A DNA stretch of 59,823 bases, taken from NCBI GenBank assembly GCA_021741145.1, contig JAIOYK010000034.1, positions 1 through 59,823 on the forward strand. The letters run 5' to 3'. Source of the DNA: Rhodospirillum sp. GTDB taxonomy: Bacteria > Pseudomonadota > Alphaproteobacteria > Rhodospirillales > Rhodospirillaceae. Position numbers and translations under genes: made by a program. The first letter of the stretch is position 1, and the number at the start of each line of letters is the position of its first letter. Below, one piece after another: positions 8,399-16,492 of the stretch. The notes beneath the pieces were generated by a model that was given only the letters and a program-made list of their open reading frames with translations, ran no database searches and was not told the origin of the DNA.

Positions 8399-8740
8399 GG
8401 TCTTATATCCTTTTCTAGGACCGTGCTAGGTGACATTCATGTCATCGGAGGGTGGCCGTGATCCAGTTTCCAGAACCGATTGCGCGTTCCACGCATCCTT
8501 GTCTTGGACCGATCCAACCCAGGATCCGTGCCGAGACACATCCTGGAAACGACCTATTCCAACCGATAATACTCTAATCCCCGTCCCCCCTTGAGTCAAT
8601 GCTCCCGAAAGGGGAGAAGGGGTATCCATATTCCAATCGCTCGGCCCCATCATGACGCGTGATCGCGCCAAGCCACTCGAAGCTAAGACAGCAAGGTATT
8701 AACAAAACCTTTAAGGTCCGATCCCGGCACTGTCCCGCCC
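8399..8740. other. Upstream region of the flagellin gene
   Basis: 342 bases with no coding frame that looks real. It should hold the flagellin promoter and 5' leader on the minus strand, with the Shine-Dalgarno AAAGGA just before the gene. I looked for sigma-54 (GG-N10-GC) and sigma-28 (TAAA-N15-GCCGATAA) elements in the right orientation and found none I would defend. An ACCGATAA at 8562-8569 faces away from the flagellin gene. Confidence 0.4.
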
Positions 8741-9637
8741 TCACCAGACCTTTCGCCGGAGCATTTCATACATGGCCCGTTCTTGAAGGGTGTCGGCGAC
8801 GAAATTGCGCAGCACGTGGGGGGGGGCCGTCAAGGGGAAATCAAGGGATCCACTCGGCGGGTATGCGATCCCCCGCATTTCCCGCGCCGTGGTGTGGGTC
8901 GCGTCCGGGTCGCCCATCCCCACATTGGAAACCAGATTGACCCGCGGATGGGTCGCCAGACCCGAATGGCGCCAAAGCGCATATTGCCATTTCACATCCC
9001 AGGTATCGATCTCTCCGGACCAGACCCGGTCGAAGAACCGAGTCCAATAGGCGGCGGTCATGGGATCGAGGAAAGAAAGCAACCACCCCTCCTCCTTCAA
9101 TTCTGGCCAAAAGGCCATATCATGGTCGTAAAGTGCCCAGGCCCGCCGCCATCCGGCCCAGCCCCAACAATGCATGTAGCGGGAGAAATAGAAGGAATGG
9201 GCGGAGAGGACACGCTTCCCATGGAAAACAGTTCCTCCGACATGCATCACCCGCTCATCCTCGGCGTATCGGGCAAGCAGGGCATCACAATAGGGAAAGA
9301 AGCTGGGATCCGGCCGCACATCGTCTTCCAGGACAATCAACCGCTCCGACCGGGTGAAGGCCCATGTCAACCCCGTGGCCACCCGGCCGCCACAGCCCAT
9401 GTTCTCCTCCGCGTAGTCGGTATCGACCCGGCAGGGCCAATCGATGCCCGCGACGAGGGCCTTGCATTGGTCAACCTTCCCTTGGTCCTCCGGATGGCTG
9501 GACCTGGGACCGTCACAGACCACGAACATCCGCTCCGGACGCACATGGGCGCGCAGGAAATCCAACTGTGCCGCCACATGAGCCGGGCGGTTAAACATCA
9601 ATAAGACCACGGGCGTGCGGGTCGCGGGCTCCATCAT
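8741..9637 (-). CDS. Glycosyltransferase, GT-A fold
   Basis: 298 residues from the first of two adjacent ATG codons. The N-terminus TPVVLLMFNRPAHVAAQLDF and the acidic motif VLEDDVRPDPSFF near residue 106 (DxD-type metal and nucleotide-sugar site) match GT-A proteins annotated as glycosyltransferase or HpnA/HlpA-like sugar transferases. YMHCWGWAGWRRAW is a conserved block of this group. A hydrophobic signal or membrane anchor is absent, so it should work in the cytosol. The upstream methyltransferase-GT4 gene ends in TGATG, its stop overlapping this start by one base, so the two are translationally coupled. Substrate unknown. Confidence 0.75.
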   Translation of the reverse strand: MMEPATRTPVVLLMFNRPAHVAAQLDFLRAHVRPERMFVVCDGPRSSHPEDQGKVDQCKALVAGIDWPCRVDTDYAEENMGCGGRVATGLTWAFTRSERLIVLEDDVRPDPSFFPYCDALLARYAEDERVMHVGGTVFHGKRVLSAHSFYFSRYMHCWGWAGWRRAWALYDHDMAFWPELKEEGWLLSFLDPMTAAYWTRFFDRVWSGEIDTWDVKWQYALWRHSGLATHPRVNLVSNVGMGDPDATHTTAREMRGIAYPPSGSLDFPLTAPPHVLRNFVADTLQERAMYEMLRRKVW

Positions 9638-11634
9638 CACACTCTTCCCTTCTGGATGAAAAGATCGCGCGCGACTCCTTCCAGGACCTCGGCGCAGTCG
9701 GACCACGTATACAGGGTGGCCTGTTGGATCCCCAGGGTCCGCCTGACGTCCGCGCCGCTCCCATCAAGTCCCTGTCGCAGGGCGCCGCGCAGACTGTCTG
9801 GACGTCGAGGGTCGAAAAAGATCGCGGCCTCCCCCAGGACCTCCCGGAACAGGGGAATGTCCGAGCAGAGGACCGGACAGCCGCAGGCCGCCCCCTCCGC
9901 CAGGGGCATGCTGAATCCTTCCAACAGGGAGGGCACGACGAGGGCCGTCGCGCGGGCATAAACGACACGCAATTCCGGATCCGTGAAATGGTGGGCGAGA
10001 ACAGTCAATCCCCGCGCGTTCGCCCGATCCTCGTCCTGCAGGCGCCCTTGCTTGCAGGCGACAATGACGGGGATTTTCGACAGCTCGGGATCATCGCGCA
10101 GGGCTTCGAACAGGACCCCGCCATTTTTGTAGCCATGCGGGGATCCGACCATCAGGACATACCGGTCTGGCAGATAAAGGCCCCGGGCGACCCGCTCGGC
10201 TTCCTCCGGATCGGGGGAGTGAAAGACACCGTGATCCACGCCGGGATAGGCGATGGGGATCCCCATCGGATCCAGTCCATGCAGGGCGACGAGATCCGAG
10301 CGGGTGGCCCGTGAGATACACACATGGCGGGCGGCCCGCCCAATGGCCAGCGCCTTGTCCCGCCACATGGGTTGTTCCAGGTCGTGCCCCAACCGCTCGG
10401 GGATCATGTCATAGACGACCATGGCCGAGGGCGTCCGCGAGGGTCCCGTATAATAGGTGGAGAAAAAAACATCCGCCTTTTCCTCGTCGCAGATATCCTG
10501 AAGCCGGGCGGCTTCTCCCTGCCAATCCCCAAAGGCGTGGGGGCCGATGATCCGATGGCCGACGCCAGGGATCCGAGGCCCCGTCCCCATCCGGTCCAGA
10601 AGAGTCACCCCCCCGCCGAATTCCGTCTTTCCCCATTCCCGAAGCACGGACTCCCAATAGCGCCCAATCCCCGTGACCATATGCTGAAAGAAAATTCCGT
10701 CCACCAACACCCGGGGCCGCTGGTCCGCCACCTGGATCGCCGGGCGCCGTGTCAGGGGCACGGGGATTGGTCTGGTCGTACCACGATGGGCGTCCAGGTC
10801 CGCGATACATTTCGCGGAATCCACCATGGCCTGATTGAAACCGTTGGGTAAATGGGAGGCGAAGGCATTCAAGCCCAATTCCAAGACCTTCCCTGGATTG
10901 CGCAGGGCCTGTCCGGTTTCAAGAACCGCCATGCCATCATAGGACAGGTATTTGGGCTCGGGCCGGATCAGCACATGGATCTCGTCCACGGTAACCAACC
11001 GCATGCCCAACCGTTGCGCCAGGATATCCAGCCCCTTGATCGACCAAAAAAAGACATGCTGGCCGATTTCAGGGGTCAGGTAAGGCCAGCCCGATGCCTG
11101 CCGGGTATAGGGCGTGGTGGTCGCGATGATGACATCGGCATCCAAAGCCTCCAGTTCCGCCAGATCCTCGGCCGGATTGGGCAAGTGTTCCAACACCTCG
11201 AACAGGGTCACGATGGGCCAGGGTCCCGGCCGCGCGTCGGCCTTGTCGAACCCGATGGCGAAATGATTGGGGCAGAAGGGGTCATGGCGCCACGCATCGA
11301 ACCCCCGATCCCGCATCAACCGGCAGAGCAGTCCATCCCCGCCCCCCTGGTCCAACCAACGGTGACCCGTGGTCACGCCAAAGGGGGACAGCAGAACGGG
11401 CAGGGTCAGGGACAAGCGGATATTGCGTTGGACAATCCCCGTGTCCACGGCCCGGTTTTCCGGCCTGTAGGCTTCCTCCAGCCAATGGGGGGGGGCGGTC
11501 TGCAGACATTCGCAAGCCGGACAATGCCACCACGTATTGGGGATCCGCCCAAGAATCATCCCCTCGAACCGGGGGACCGTCGCCGCGCCACACAACCGAC
11601 AGGGAAGGGTCCGCCCAGGCACCGCTTTGGTCAT
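9637..11634 (-). CDS. Fused zinc-ribbon SAM methyltransferase and GT4 glycosyltransferase
   Basis: 665 residues from ATG 11634, which has AAGGGG eight bases upstream. Residues 12-41 form a CxxC...CxxC zinc ribbon. A class I methyltransferase domain follows (WLDQGGGDGLLCRLM at about 93, FEVLEHLPNPAEDL at about 150), as in Methyltransf_23 proteins acting on sugars. From about residue 310 the protein changes to a GT-B GT4 enzyme: VLVDGIFFQHMVTGIGRYW, VYDMIPERLGH, RYVLMVGSPHGYKNG and PSLLEGFSMPLAEGAACGCP, where the EGF...E block holds the donor-binding glutamate. Both activities in one chain suggest addition and O- or N-methylation of the same glycan. It is the first gene of a two-gene coupled unit and is divergent from the GT41-type gene at 11822. 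Confidence 0.8.
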   Translation of the reverse strand: MTKAVPGRTLPCRLCGAATVPRFEGMILGRIPNTWWHCPACECLQTAPPHWLEEAYRPENRAVDTGIVQRNIRLSLTLPVLLSPFGVTTGHRWLDQGGGDGLLCRLMRDRGFDAWRHDPFCPNHFAIGFDKADARPGPWPIVTLFEVLEHLPNPAEDLAELEALDADVIIATTTPYTRQASGWPYLTPEIGQHVFFWSIKGLDILAQRLGMRLVTVDEIHVLIRPEPKYLSYDGMAVLETGQALRNPGKVLELGLNAFASHLPNGFNQAMVDSAKCIADLDAHRGTTRPIPVPLTRRPAIQVADQRPRVLVDGIFFQHMVTGIGRYWESVLREWGKTEFGGGVTLLDRMGTGPRIPGVGHRIIGPHAFGDWQGEAARLQDICDEEKADVFFSTYYTGPSRTPSAMVVYDMIPERLGHDLEQPMWRDKALAIGRAARHVCISRATRSDLVALHGLDPMGIPIAYPGVDHGVFHSPDPEEAERVARGLYLPDRYVLMVGSPHGYKNGGVLFEALRDDPELSKIPVIVACKQGRLQDEDRANARGLTVLAHHFTDPELRVVYARATALVVPSLLEGFSMPLAEGAACGCPVLCSDIPLFREVLGEAAIFFDPRRPDSLRGALRQGLDGSGADVRRTLGIQQATLYTWSDCAEVLEGVARDLFIQKGRV

Positions 11635-11821
11635 GCTTTCCCCTTGATCCCGAGACCGCTCGTCAACCGGAAGAGTGTCACATCTTCCCAAGGGGCACAA
11701 ATCCCAAAGGGGAGTCGGTCGGAGGTCCCTTTTCCCCAGTATGCTCTGGATCTATCATGAGTCCCCATCCAGATTTCGCCCGCCGCCCCGCCCCAGGACA
11801 CCACGTCAGGACACCGCCCCG

Positions 11822-14143
11822 ATGCCCTCGCCCCCCCGGCCCGTCCCCCCCATGAGCCTGCCCCCCGGGGCCCGGGCGGACCTGGGCTGGTGCCTGCGGT
11901 TGATCGATGCCGGAGACCGGGAAGGCGCCCTGGAGGCCTGTGAGCGCGCCCTCTCCCAGGCGCCGCTCCACATCGACATTCTCCTGACCGCGGCGCTGCT
12001 GAACTTGGACCTGGGCCGCCCCGGAGCCGCCGAGGCCCAATACCTCCAGGTGACCGACCTGCGCCCCACCGATCCCCGGGGCTGGCAGGGTCTGGGGCGA
12101 ACCCGGCTGTTCCAGGGAGCCCCGGGACCGGCGCTGGCCAATCTGGACCGAGCCCTGAGCCTTGCCCCTCCCTCGCCGGAGCTGCTCCATGACCGGTCCG
12201 TGGCCCTCACCCAATTGGGCCGCCTGGACGAAGCCCTGACCGCCATCGATGGCGCCCTGGAAACGACCCCGAATGGGGTCCGGTTCCTGGGGCGCCGGGC
12301 GCGGATCCTGGAGCGGGCACGCCGCTGGGAAGAGGCGGAGGCCGAGGCCCGCCGAGCCCTCGCCCTGGACCCCACCGATGCCCAGGCGGCGCTGACCTTG
12401 GCCGATACCCTGATCTGTCTGCACCGGGGAGAGGAAGCCCTGGCCCGGGCCCGGGAAACCCTCGACCACCAGTTGACCCGGACCGAGCCCAGCCGCGACA
12501 CCTTGGCCACGGCCCTGGATCAAGCTTGCCGAGCCGTCCGCTTCCTCGACCGCCCCGCCGAAGCCGCGGGGATCGCCCGGGCCGTGCTGGACCGCCTGCC
12601 CGACATGGGGGAAGCCGCCCGCGCCCTGGCCCTGTCCCTCTGGTGGTCGGGGGATTTCGCGTCGGCCCCGCCCGTGCTGGACGCCCTGCTGGCCCGGGAT
12701 CCGGCGGACCTGGAGGCCCGCTGGCTGCGCATGCTGTTGGCCCTGCGCCCCCTTTACGCCACCACCGGGGAGCGCGACGCCGCCCGAGAGGACCACCGCG
12801 CCGCCGCCCTGGCCCTGGCCGCCCATCTGGACGGACCGGACGCCCCCGATGGGACCCGTCTGGCCCTGTTCGATCCCCTGGCCCAGGGTTATCCCTTCCA
12901 TGCCCCCTACCATGGCCCCCTGGACCTCGCGGCGCAGCGCGCCGTGGGCCATTGCCTCTCCCTGGTCCAGGAACACTGGGCCGCCCTTCACCCCACGCCC
13001 CGGGGGGAGCGGCCCGATGTGGGTCCGCGTCCGTCGGTTGTCCTGGTCGGATCCTTCTTCCGCGACCATACGGTCTGCAAACTGTTCAAGGCCTGGGTCA
13101 CCGACCTGGACCGGAGTCGCTTCCATGTCACCGTGGTCCACCTGGGGGACACCCTGGATGCCCAAAGCGCCGACGTGGCCCGAAGCGCCGACATCTTCCA
13201 CCACCTCCCCCGCGGCGGCTTGCCCGCGCTGACCCTGCTGCGGACCCTGGCCCCGGACGTCATCGTCTATCCCGAACTGGGCATGAGCAACGACACGCTT
13301 AGACTGGCCGCCATTCGCCTCGCGCCGGTGCAAGCCATGTCCTGGGGGCACCCGGTCAGTTCCGGTCTGCCGAGCATCGATCTCTTTCTGTCCAGCGACC
13401 TGATGGAACCGCCCACGGGACATCTGGCCTACACCGAACGGTTGGTCCGCCTGCCTGGCCTGTCGATCCGCTACAGTCCCGCCTTCGCCGTGGATGACGC
13501 CGTCACCGCCCGGGCCGCCACGCGCCGCGCCCTGGGGCTGGACGACGCCACGCCCCTGCTCCTCAGCCTCCAGACCCATGCCAAATACCACCCGGACGAC
13601 GATGCGCTTCTCGCCCGGATCGCGGGCCGCCTCCCCACGGCCCGCATGGCCTTCATCGACGCCCGCCCTCCCACGCCCAAGGGCATGCTCCGCGCCCGGC
13701 TCGACGCCGCCTTCCGGGCGGAGGGCGCCGATCCCGGGCGCCAGATCCTGATGCTGCCTCCGATGAATCTGGACGCCTATCGCCGCCTCAATCTGGCGGG
13801 GGACGTCTTCCTGGACACTCCGGCCTGGTCCGGGGGCAATACCACCCTGGAGGCGATCCACTGTGGCCTGCCCATCGTTACCCTGCCCGGTTCCCCCATG
13901 TGGTCCCGCCATAGCGCGGCCATCCTGTCCTCCCTGGGCATCCCGGAAACCATCGCCTCGAACCGGGAGACCTATGTGGATATCGCCGTTCGACTGGCCC
14001 AGGACCGCCCCTGGCGAGACGCCCTCGTGGCCCGGGCGACCCAAGGCAAGACCCGCCTGTTCACCGACCCCGCCCCTGGCCGCGCTCTGTCCGATGCCCT
14101 TGACCAGGCCATCCGCCGCGCCCGCGCCGGCAAACGCCCCTGA
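11822..14143 (+). CDS. TPR protein with GT41/SPINDLY-like C-terminal transferase domain
   Basis: 773 residues from ATG 11822; ATG 11741, with GGAGG 15 bases upstream, is the main alternative and would add 27 residues. Residues 15-330 are TPR-like repeats (for example LDEALTAIDGALETTPNGVR). The C-terminal half runs PSVVLVGSFFRDHTVCKLFK, PDVIVYPELGMSNDTLRLA, VQAMSWGHPVSSGLPSIDLF, and DVFLDTPAWSGGNTTLEAIH, corresponding to the conserved blocks of O-GlcNAc transferase and HMW1C-like enzymes. It is more divergent than the flagellar GT41 protein. Three further plus-strand genes follow closely, ending at 16370, forming a likely operon for one glycan structure. Confidence 0.8.
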   Translation: MPSPPRPVPPMSLPPGARADLGWCLRLIDAGDREGALEACERALSQAPLHIDILLTAALLNLDLGRPGAAEAQYLQVTDLRPTDPRGWQGLGRTRLFQGAPGPALANLDRALSLAPPSPELLHDRSVALTQLGRLDEALTAIDGALETTPNGVRFLGRRARILERARRWEEAEAEARRALALDPTDAQAALTLADTLICLHRGEEALARARETLDHQLTRTEPSRDTLATALDQACRAVRFLDRPAEAAGIARAVLDRLPDMGEAARALALSLWWSGDFASAPPVLDALLARDPADLEARWLRMLLALRPLYATTGERDAAREDHRAAALALAAHLDGPDAPDGTRLALFDPLAQGYPFHAPYHGPLDLAAQRAVGHCLSLVQEHWAALHPTPRGERPDVGPRPSVVLVGSFFRDHTVCKLFKAWVTDLDRSRFHVTVVHLGDTLDAQSADVARSADIFHHLPRGGLPALTLLRTLAPDVIVYPELGMSNDTLRLAAIRLAPVQAMSWGHPVSSGLPSIDLFLSSDLMEPPTGHLAYTERLVRLPGLSIRYSPAFAVDDAVTARAATRRALGLDDATPLLLSLQTHAKYHPDDDALLARIAGRLPTARMAFIDARPPTPKGMLRARLDAAFRAEGADPGRQILMLPPMNLDAYRRLNLAGDVFLDTPAWSGGNTTLEAIHCGLPIVTLPGSPMWSRHSAAILSSLGIPETIASNRETYVDIAVRLAQDRPWRDALVARATQGKTRLFTDPAPGRALSDALDQAIRRARAGKRP

Positions 14144-14190
14144 CCCGGTTCCCGCTGACCTCGCCCCCCTGACCCGAAACGGCACCCACG

Positions 14191-15114
14191 ATGACTCCGA
14201 CCCGCCCCAAGGCCCTGGTGACCATCCCCCACTACTACCGTCCGACGGGAAGCGGAACGGGACATGCCTCCCTCGACCCCAAACGCCGGGGGGAGCGGTC
14301 ACGGAACCTGGAAGCCTGCCTGTTCCAACTGGTCTCCCTGTTCGGCGACCGGGGACGCTATGGAGCACGCCACGACACGGCGACGGTCCACCCAGCTCTC
14401 AACCCCCTGGCGGTTGACCTAGACATCGTGGTCAACACCACCGGAGGCCATCACCTGCTGGACGATCTGGCGATCCCGCCGGACTGGTACGAACATCGCG
14501 AGGTGGCGCTGGAGGATCCCCGCTTCCTGGGTTTCGCCGCCCAGGAGGTCCTGAGGAGCCGCTTCGAAGGCTATGACTGGTTGATCTACCTGGAGGATGA
14601 CCTGATCCTTCAGGATGCCTTTTTCCTGGCCAAACTGGCCCAGGTGAACCGGATTTTCGACGCCCATCCCCTGGCCGAAAAGCCGCGCCTGCTTCTGCCC
14701 CACCGCTGGGAAGACCCCCTTGGACGGGAGCGGGAGCGCAAGACCGTCTTCACCAAATGCTATCCGGATTGGCGCCTGAGCGCGCACAGCATTTTCCCCG
14801 GACAACCCATCGCCTTCGATCACCTGGGTATGACCGTGACCCTGGAACCGGCGTTGGGTCCCCACGCGGGTTGCTTCTTCCTGAACGCCACCCAGATGGC
14901 GCGGTTGGCCGATCACCCCTCCTTCCTGGATACCCGGGAGATCTGGATCACGCCCCTGGATTCCGCGGCCACCAAGGCCATCGCCAATGCCTTCGCCCTG
15001 TTCAAGCCGTCCCTGGACTCGGCGCCCTTCCTGGAACTGCGCCACGCCTCGCCCCTCACCCTGGACCAGTTGTTCGCCCAAGGCCCCGACCAACCACCCC
15101 TCTGGACATTCTGA
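14191..15114 (+). CDS. Putative glycosyltransferase of unassigned family
   Basis: 307 residues. The N-terminus KALVTIPHYYRP and an acidic DxD-like motif (DWLIYLEDDLILQD, residues about 129-142) suggest a GT-A nucleotide-sugar transferase; no signal peptide or membrane segment is evident. SLDPKRRGERSRNLEACLFQ and HAGCFFLNATQMARLADHP look conserved but I cannot place them in a named family. It lies 47 bases after the GT41-type gene and 3 bases before the GT34-like gene, so it belongs to the same operon. No clear Shine-Dalgarno is present, consistent with coupling to the upstream gene. Confidence 0.65.
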   Translation: MTPTRPKALVTIPHYYRPTGSGTGHASLDPKRRGERSRNLEACLFQLVSLFGDRGRYGARHDTATVHPALNPLAVDLDIVVNTTGGHHLLDDLAIPPDWYEHREVALEDPRFLGFAAQEVLRSRFEGYDWLIYLEDDLILQDAFFLAKLAQVNRIFDAHPLAEKPRLLLPHRWEDPLGRERERKTVFTKCYPDWRLSAHSIFPGQPIAFDHLGMTVTLEPALGPHAGCFFLNATQMARLADHPSFLDTREIWITPLDSAATKAIANAFALFKPSLDSAPFLELRHASPLTLDQLFAQGPDQPPLWTF

Positions 15115-15117
15115 CCC

Positions 15118-15813
15118 ATGGCCGAACTGATCCTGACCACGGCCTACGACGACGGGTTCGCCCCCATGGGGGACATCGCCGCGGCCCGCCTGCGGGCCTG
15201 GGGAGACCGCCTGGGCGCCAAGGTTCATGTGGAACGGAAACTCACCACGGACCGGCCCCCGGCCTGGAACAAAGTGGTGCTGATCCGGACTCTTCTCTGC
15301 CAAGGCCATGATTGGGTCGTCTGGGTGGACGCCGATGCCCTGGTTCGGCGGCTGGACGGGGATCTTCGCGCCGAAATCAAAGAGGGCAAGAACCTCTACC
15401 TCTCCCTGCACCACCAATGGGTCCACCCCATGCCGGGCATGGCCGTCCGCTTCGAGGTCCCAAACACGGGGGTCATGCTCCTGCGGCGGAGCGATTGGAC
15501 CCTCGACTTCCTGGAGCGGGTCTGGGCCGCGGACCAGTGGACCGCGCATCCCTGGTGGGAAAATGCCGCGGTCATCGACCTGATGGGCTATCATCGCCTG
15601 CTGGACTCCACCGCGGTCAACGCGCCCCGGCCCGAGATCATGGACCGGGTCCAGTGGCTGGACTGGTCCTGGAACAGCGTGCCGGGGGAATGTGACCATG
15701 CAAACCCCCATATCCTGCATTACACCCGCCGGGGAAATTTCGAGGAAAGGCTAGCGGAAATGCGCGAGGCCCTGACCCAGATCGAAGCGGTGGAGAAAGG
15801 ACCGACCCCATGA
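15118..15813 (+). CDS. GT34-like (galactosyl/mannosyltransferase) protein
   Basis: 231 residues. It resembles the GMA12/MNN10 family (GT34): HDWVVWVDADALV at about 63-75 gives the DxD metal site, followed by HHQWVHPMPGMAVRF and EVPNTGVMLLRRSDWTLDFL, then HPWWENAAVIDL, the order of motifs found in this group. Eukaryotic relatives are Golgi alpha-galactosyl or mannosyl transferases; bacterial members sit in glycan loci and have no verified substrate that I can name. The stop overlaps the next gene's start (ATGA), so it is coupled to the methyltransferase downstream. Confidence 0.7.
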   Translation: MAELILTTAYDDGFAPMGDIAAARLRAWGDRLGAKVHVERKLTTDRPPAWNKVVLIRTLLCQGHDWVVWVDADALVRRLDGDLRAEIKEGKNLYLSLHHQWVHPMPGMAVRFEVPNTGVMLLRRSDWTLDFLERVWAADQWTAHPWWENAAVIDLMGYHRLLDSTAVNAPRPEIMDRVQWLDWSWNSVPGECDHANPHILHYTRRGNFEERLAEMREALTQIEAVEKGPTP

Positions 15814-16370
15814 AGCTAAACTTGGGCTGTGGCGCGCAAAAGCTGGAGGGTTGGGTCAACGTGGACCGCGCGGCCAGCCTCATGCCCGATCAGGTGGTGG
15901 ACCTGGAACGCCTCCCTTGGCCCTGGCCGGATAACCTGGCGGTGGAAATCCTCCTCTCCCACGTTCTGGAGCACCTGGGTCCAACACCCCGTGAGTTCCT
16001 GGCGATCATGGGAGAGCTTTGGCGCGTCTGCGCACCGGGTGGGCTAATCACGGTGATCGTCCCCCACCCCCGCCATGACAGCTTTCTGAACGACCCCACC
16101 CATGTCCGGCCCATCACGCCCGAGGGCCTGTTGCTGTTCGACCGGCGCAAGAACCTGGAGTGGGCCGATCAAGGGGTGGGGAATACACCACTCGCCCTGA
16201 TCCTGGGCATCGATCTGGCCATCGTCGAGCTGGAGCATTTTTTGGAGGAGCCCTGGCTTTCCAGGGCCCAGACAGGCGAGCTATCCCGCACCGACCTCGT
16301 CGAGGCGGAAAAACGGCACAACAATGTAATTGTCCAGACGAGAGTCGTGCTGGAAGCACGCAAGACCTAA
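15810..16370 (+). CDS. SAM-dependent methyltransferase (type 11-like)
   Basis: 186 residues. MKLNLGCGAQKLEGWVNVD is the classic motif I of the small methyltransferases found in sugar-biosynthesis clusters; LLSHVLEHL and GELWRVCAPGGLITVIVPHP are motifs II and III. It is the fourth gene of the plus-strand unit that starts at 11822 and overlaps its predecessor by four bases. The most likely job is methylation of a sugar made or transferred by the neighbours. The final codons (LEARKT and stop) are part of a tandem repeat that continues beyond the stop, described separately. Confidence 0.8.
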   Translation: MKLNLGCGAQKLEGWVNVDRAASLMPDQVVDLERLPWPWPDNLAVEILLSHVLEHLGPTPREFLAIMGELWRVCAPGGLITVIVPHPRHDSFLNDPTHVRPITPEGLLLFDRRKNLEWADQGVGNTPLALILGIDLAIVELEHFLEEPWLSRAQTGELSRTDLVEAEKRHNNVIVQTRVVLEARKT

Positions 16371-16450
16371 TCCCGCTGGAAGCACGCAAGACCTAATCCC
16401 ACTGGAAGCACGCGACCATAGGCAACTGGAAGCCACCAAGACATAGGCAT
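16351..16450 (+). repeat. Tandem copies of a 26-bp unit spanning the methyltransferase stop codon
   Basis: TGGAAGCACGCAAGACCTAA starts at 16351 (inside the gene) and again at 16377, exactly 26 bases on. A third partly changed copy starts at 16403 and a fourth, more degraded, at 16427. The first copy supplies the last six codons and the stop of the methyltransferase. Because 26 is not a multiple of three, the downstream copies are out of frame. Divergence increases away from the gene. Confidence 0.85.
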
Positions 16451-16492
16451 CCGTGAACAACGGGGTCTGAAGGCACTTCAAGCGCTTACGGC

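Noticed and set aside
8399-8740. Flagellin promoter with sigma-54 or sigma-28 consensus
   Set aside because: No element in correct orientation reached a believable match; the only GCCGATAA-like sequence faces the other way.
11678-14368. 896-codon minus-strand ORF opposite the GT41-like gene
   Set aside because: Gly/Gln/Arg/Pro-rich antisense of a GC-rich gene; the plus strand carries TPRs and conserved transferase motifs.
16351-16450. CRISPR array
   Set aside because: The 26-bp and 30-bp repeats have no spacers between copies and overlap coding ends; no cas gene is present.
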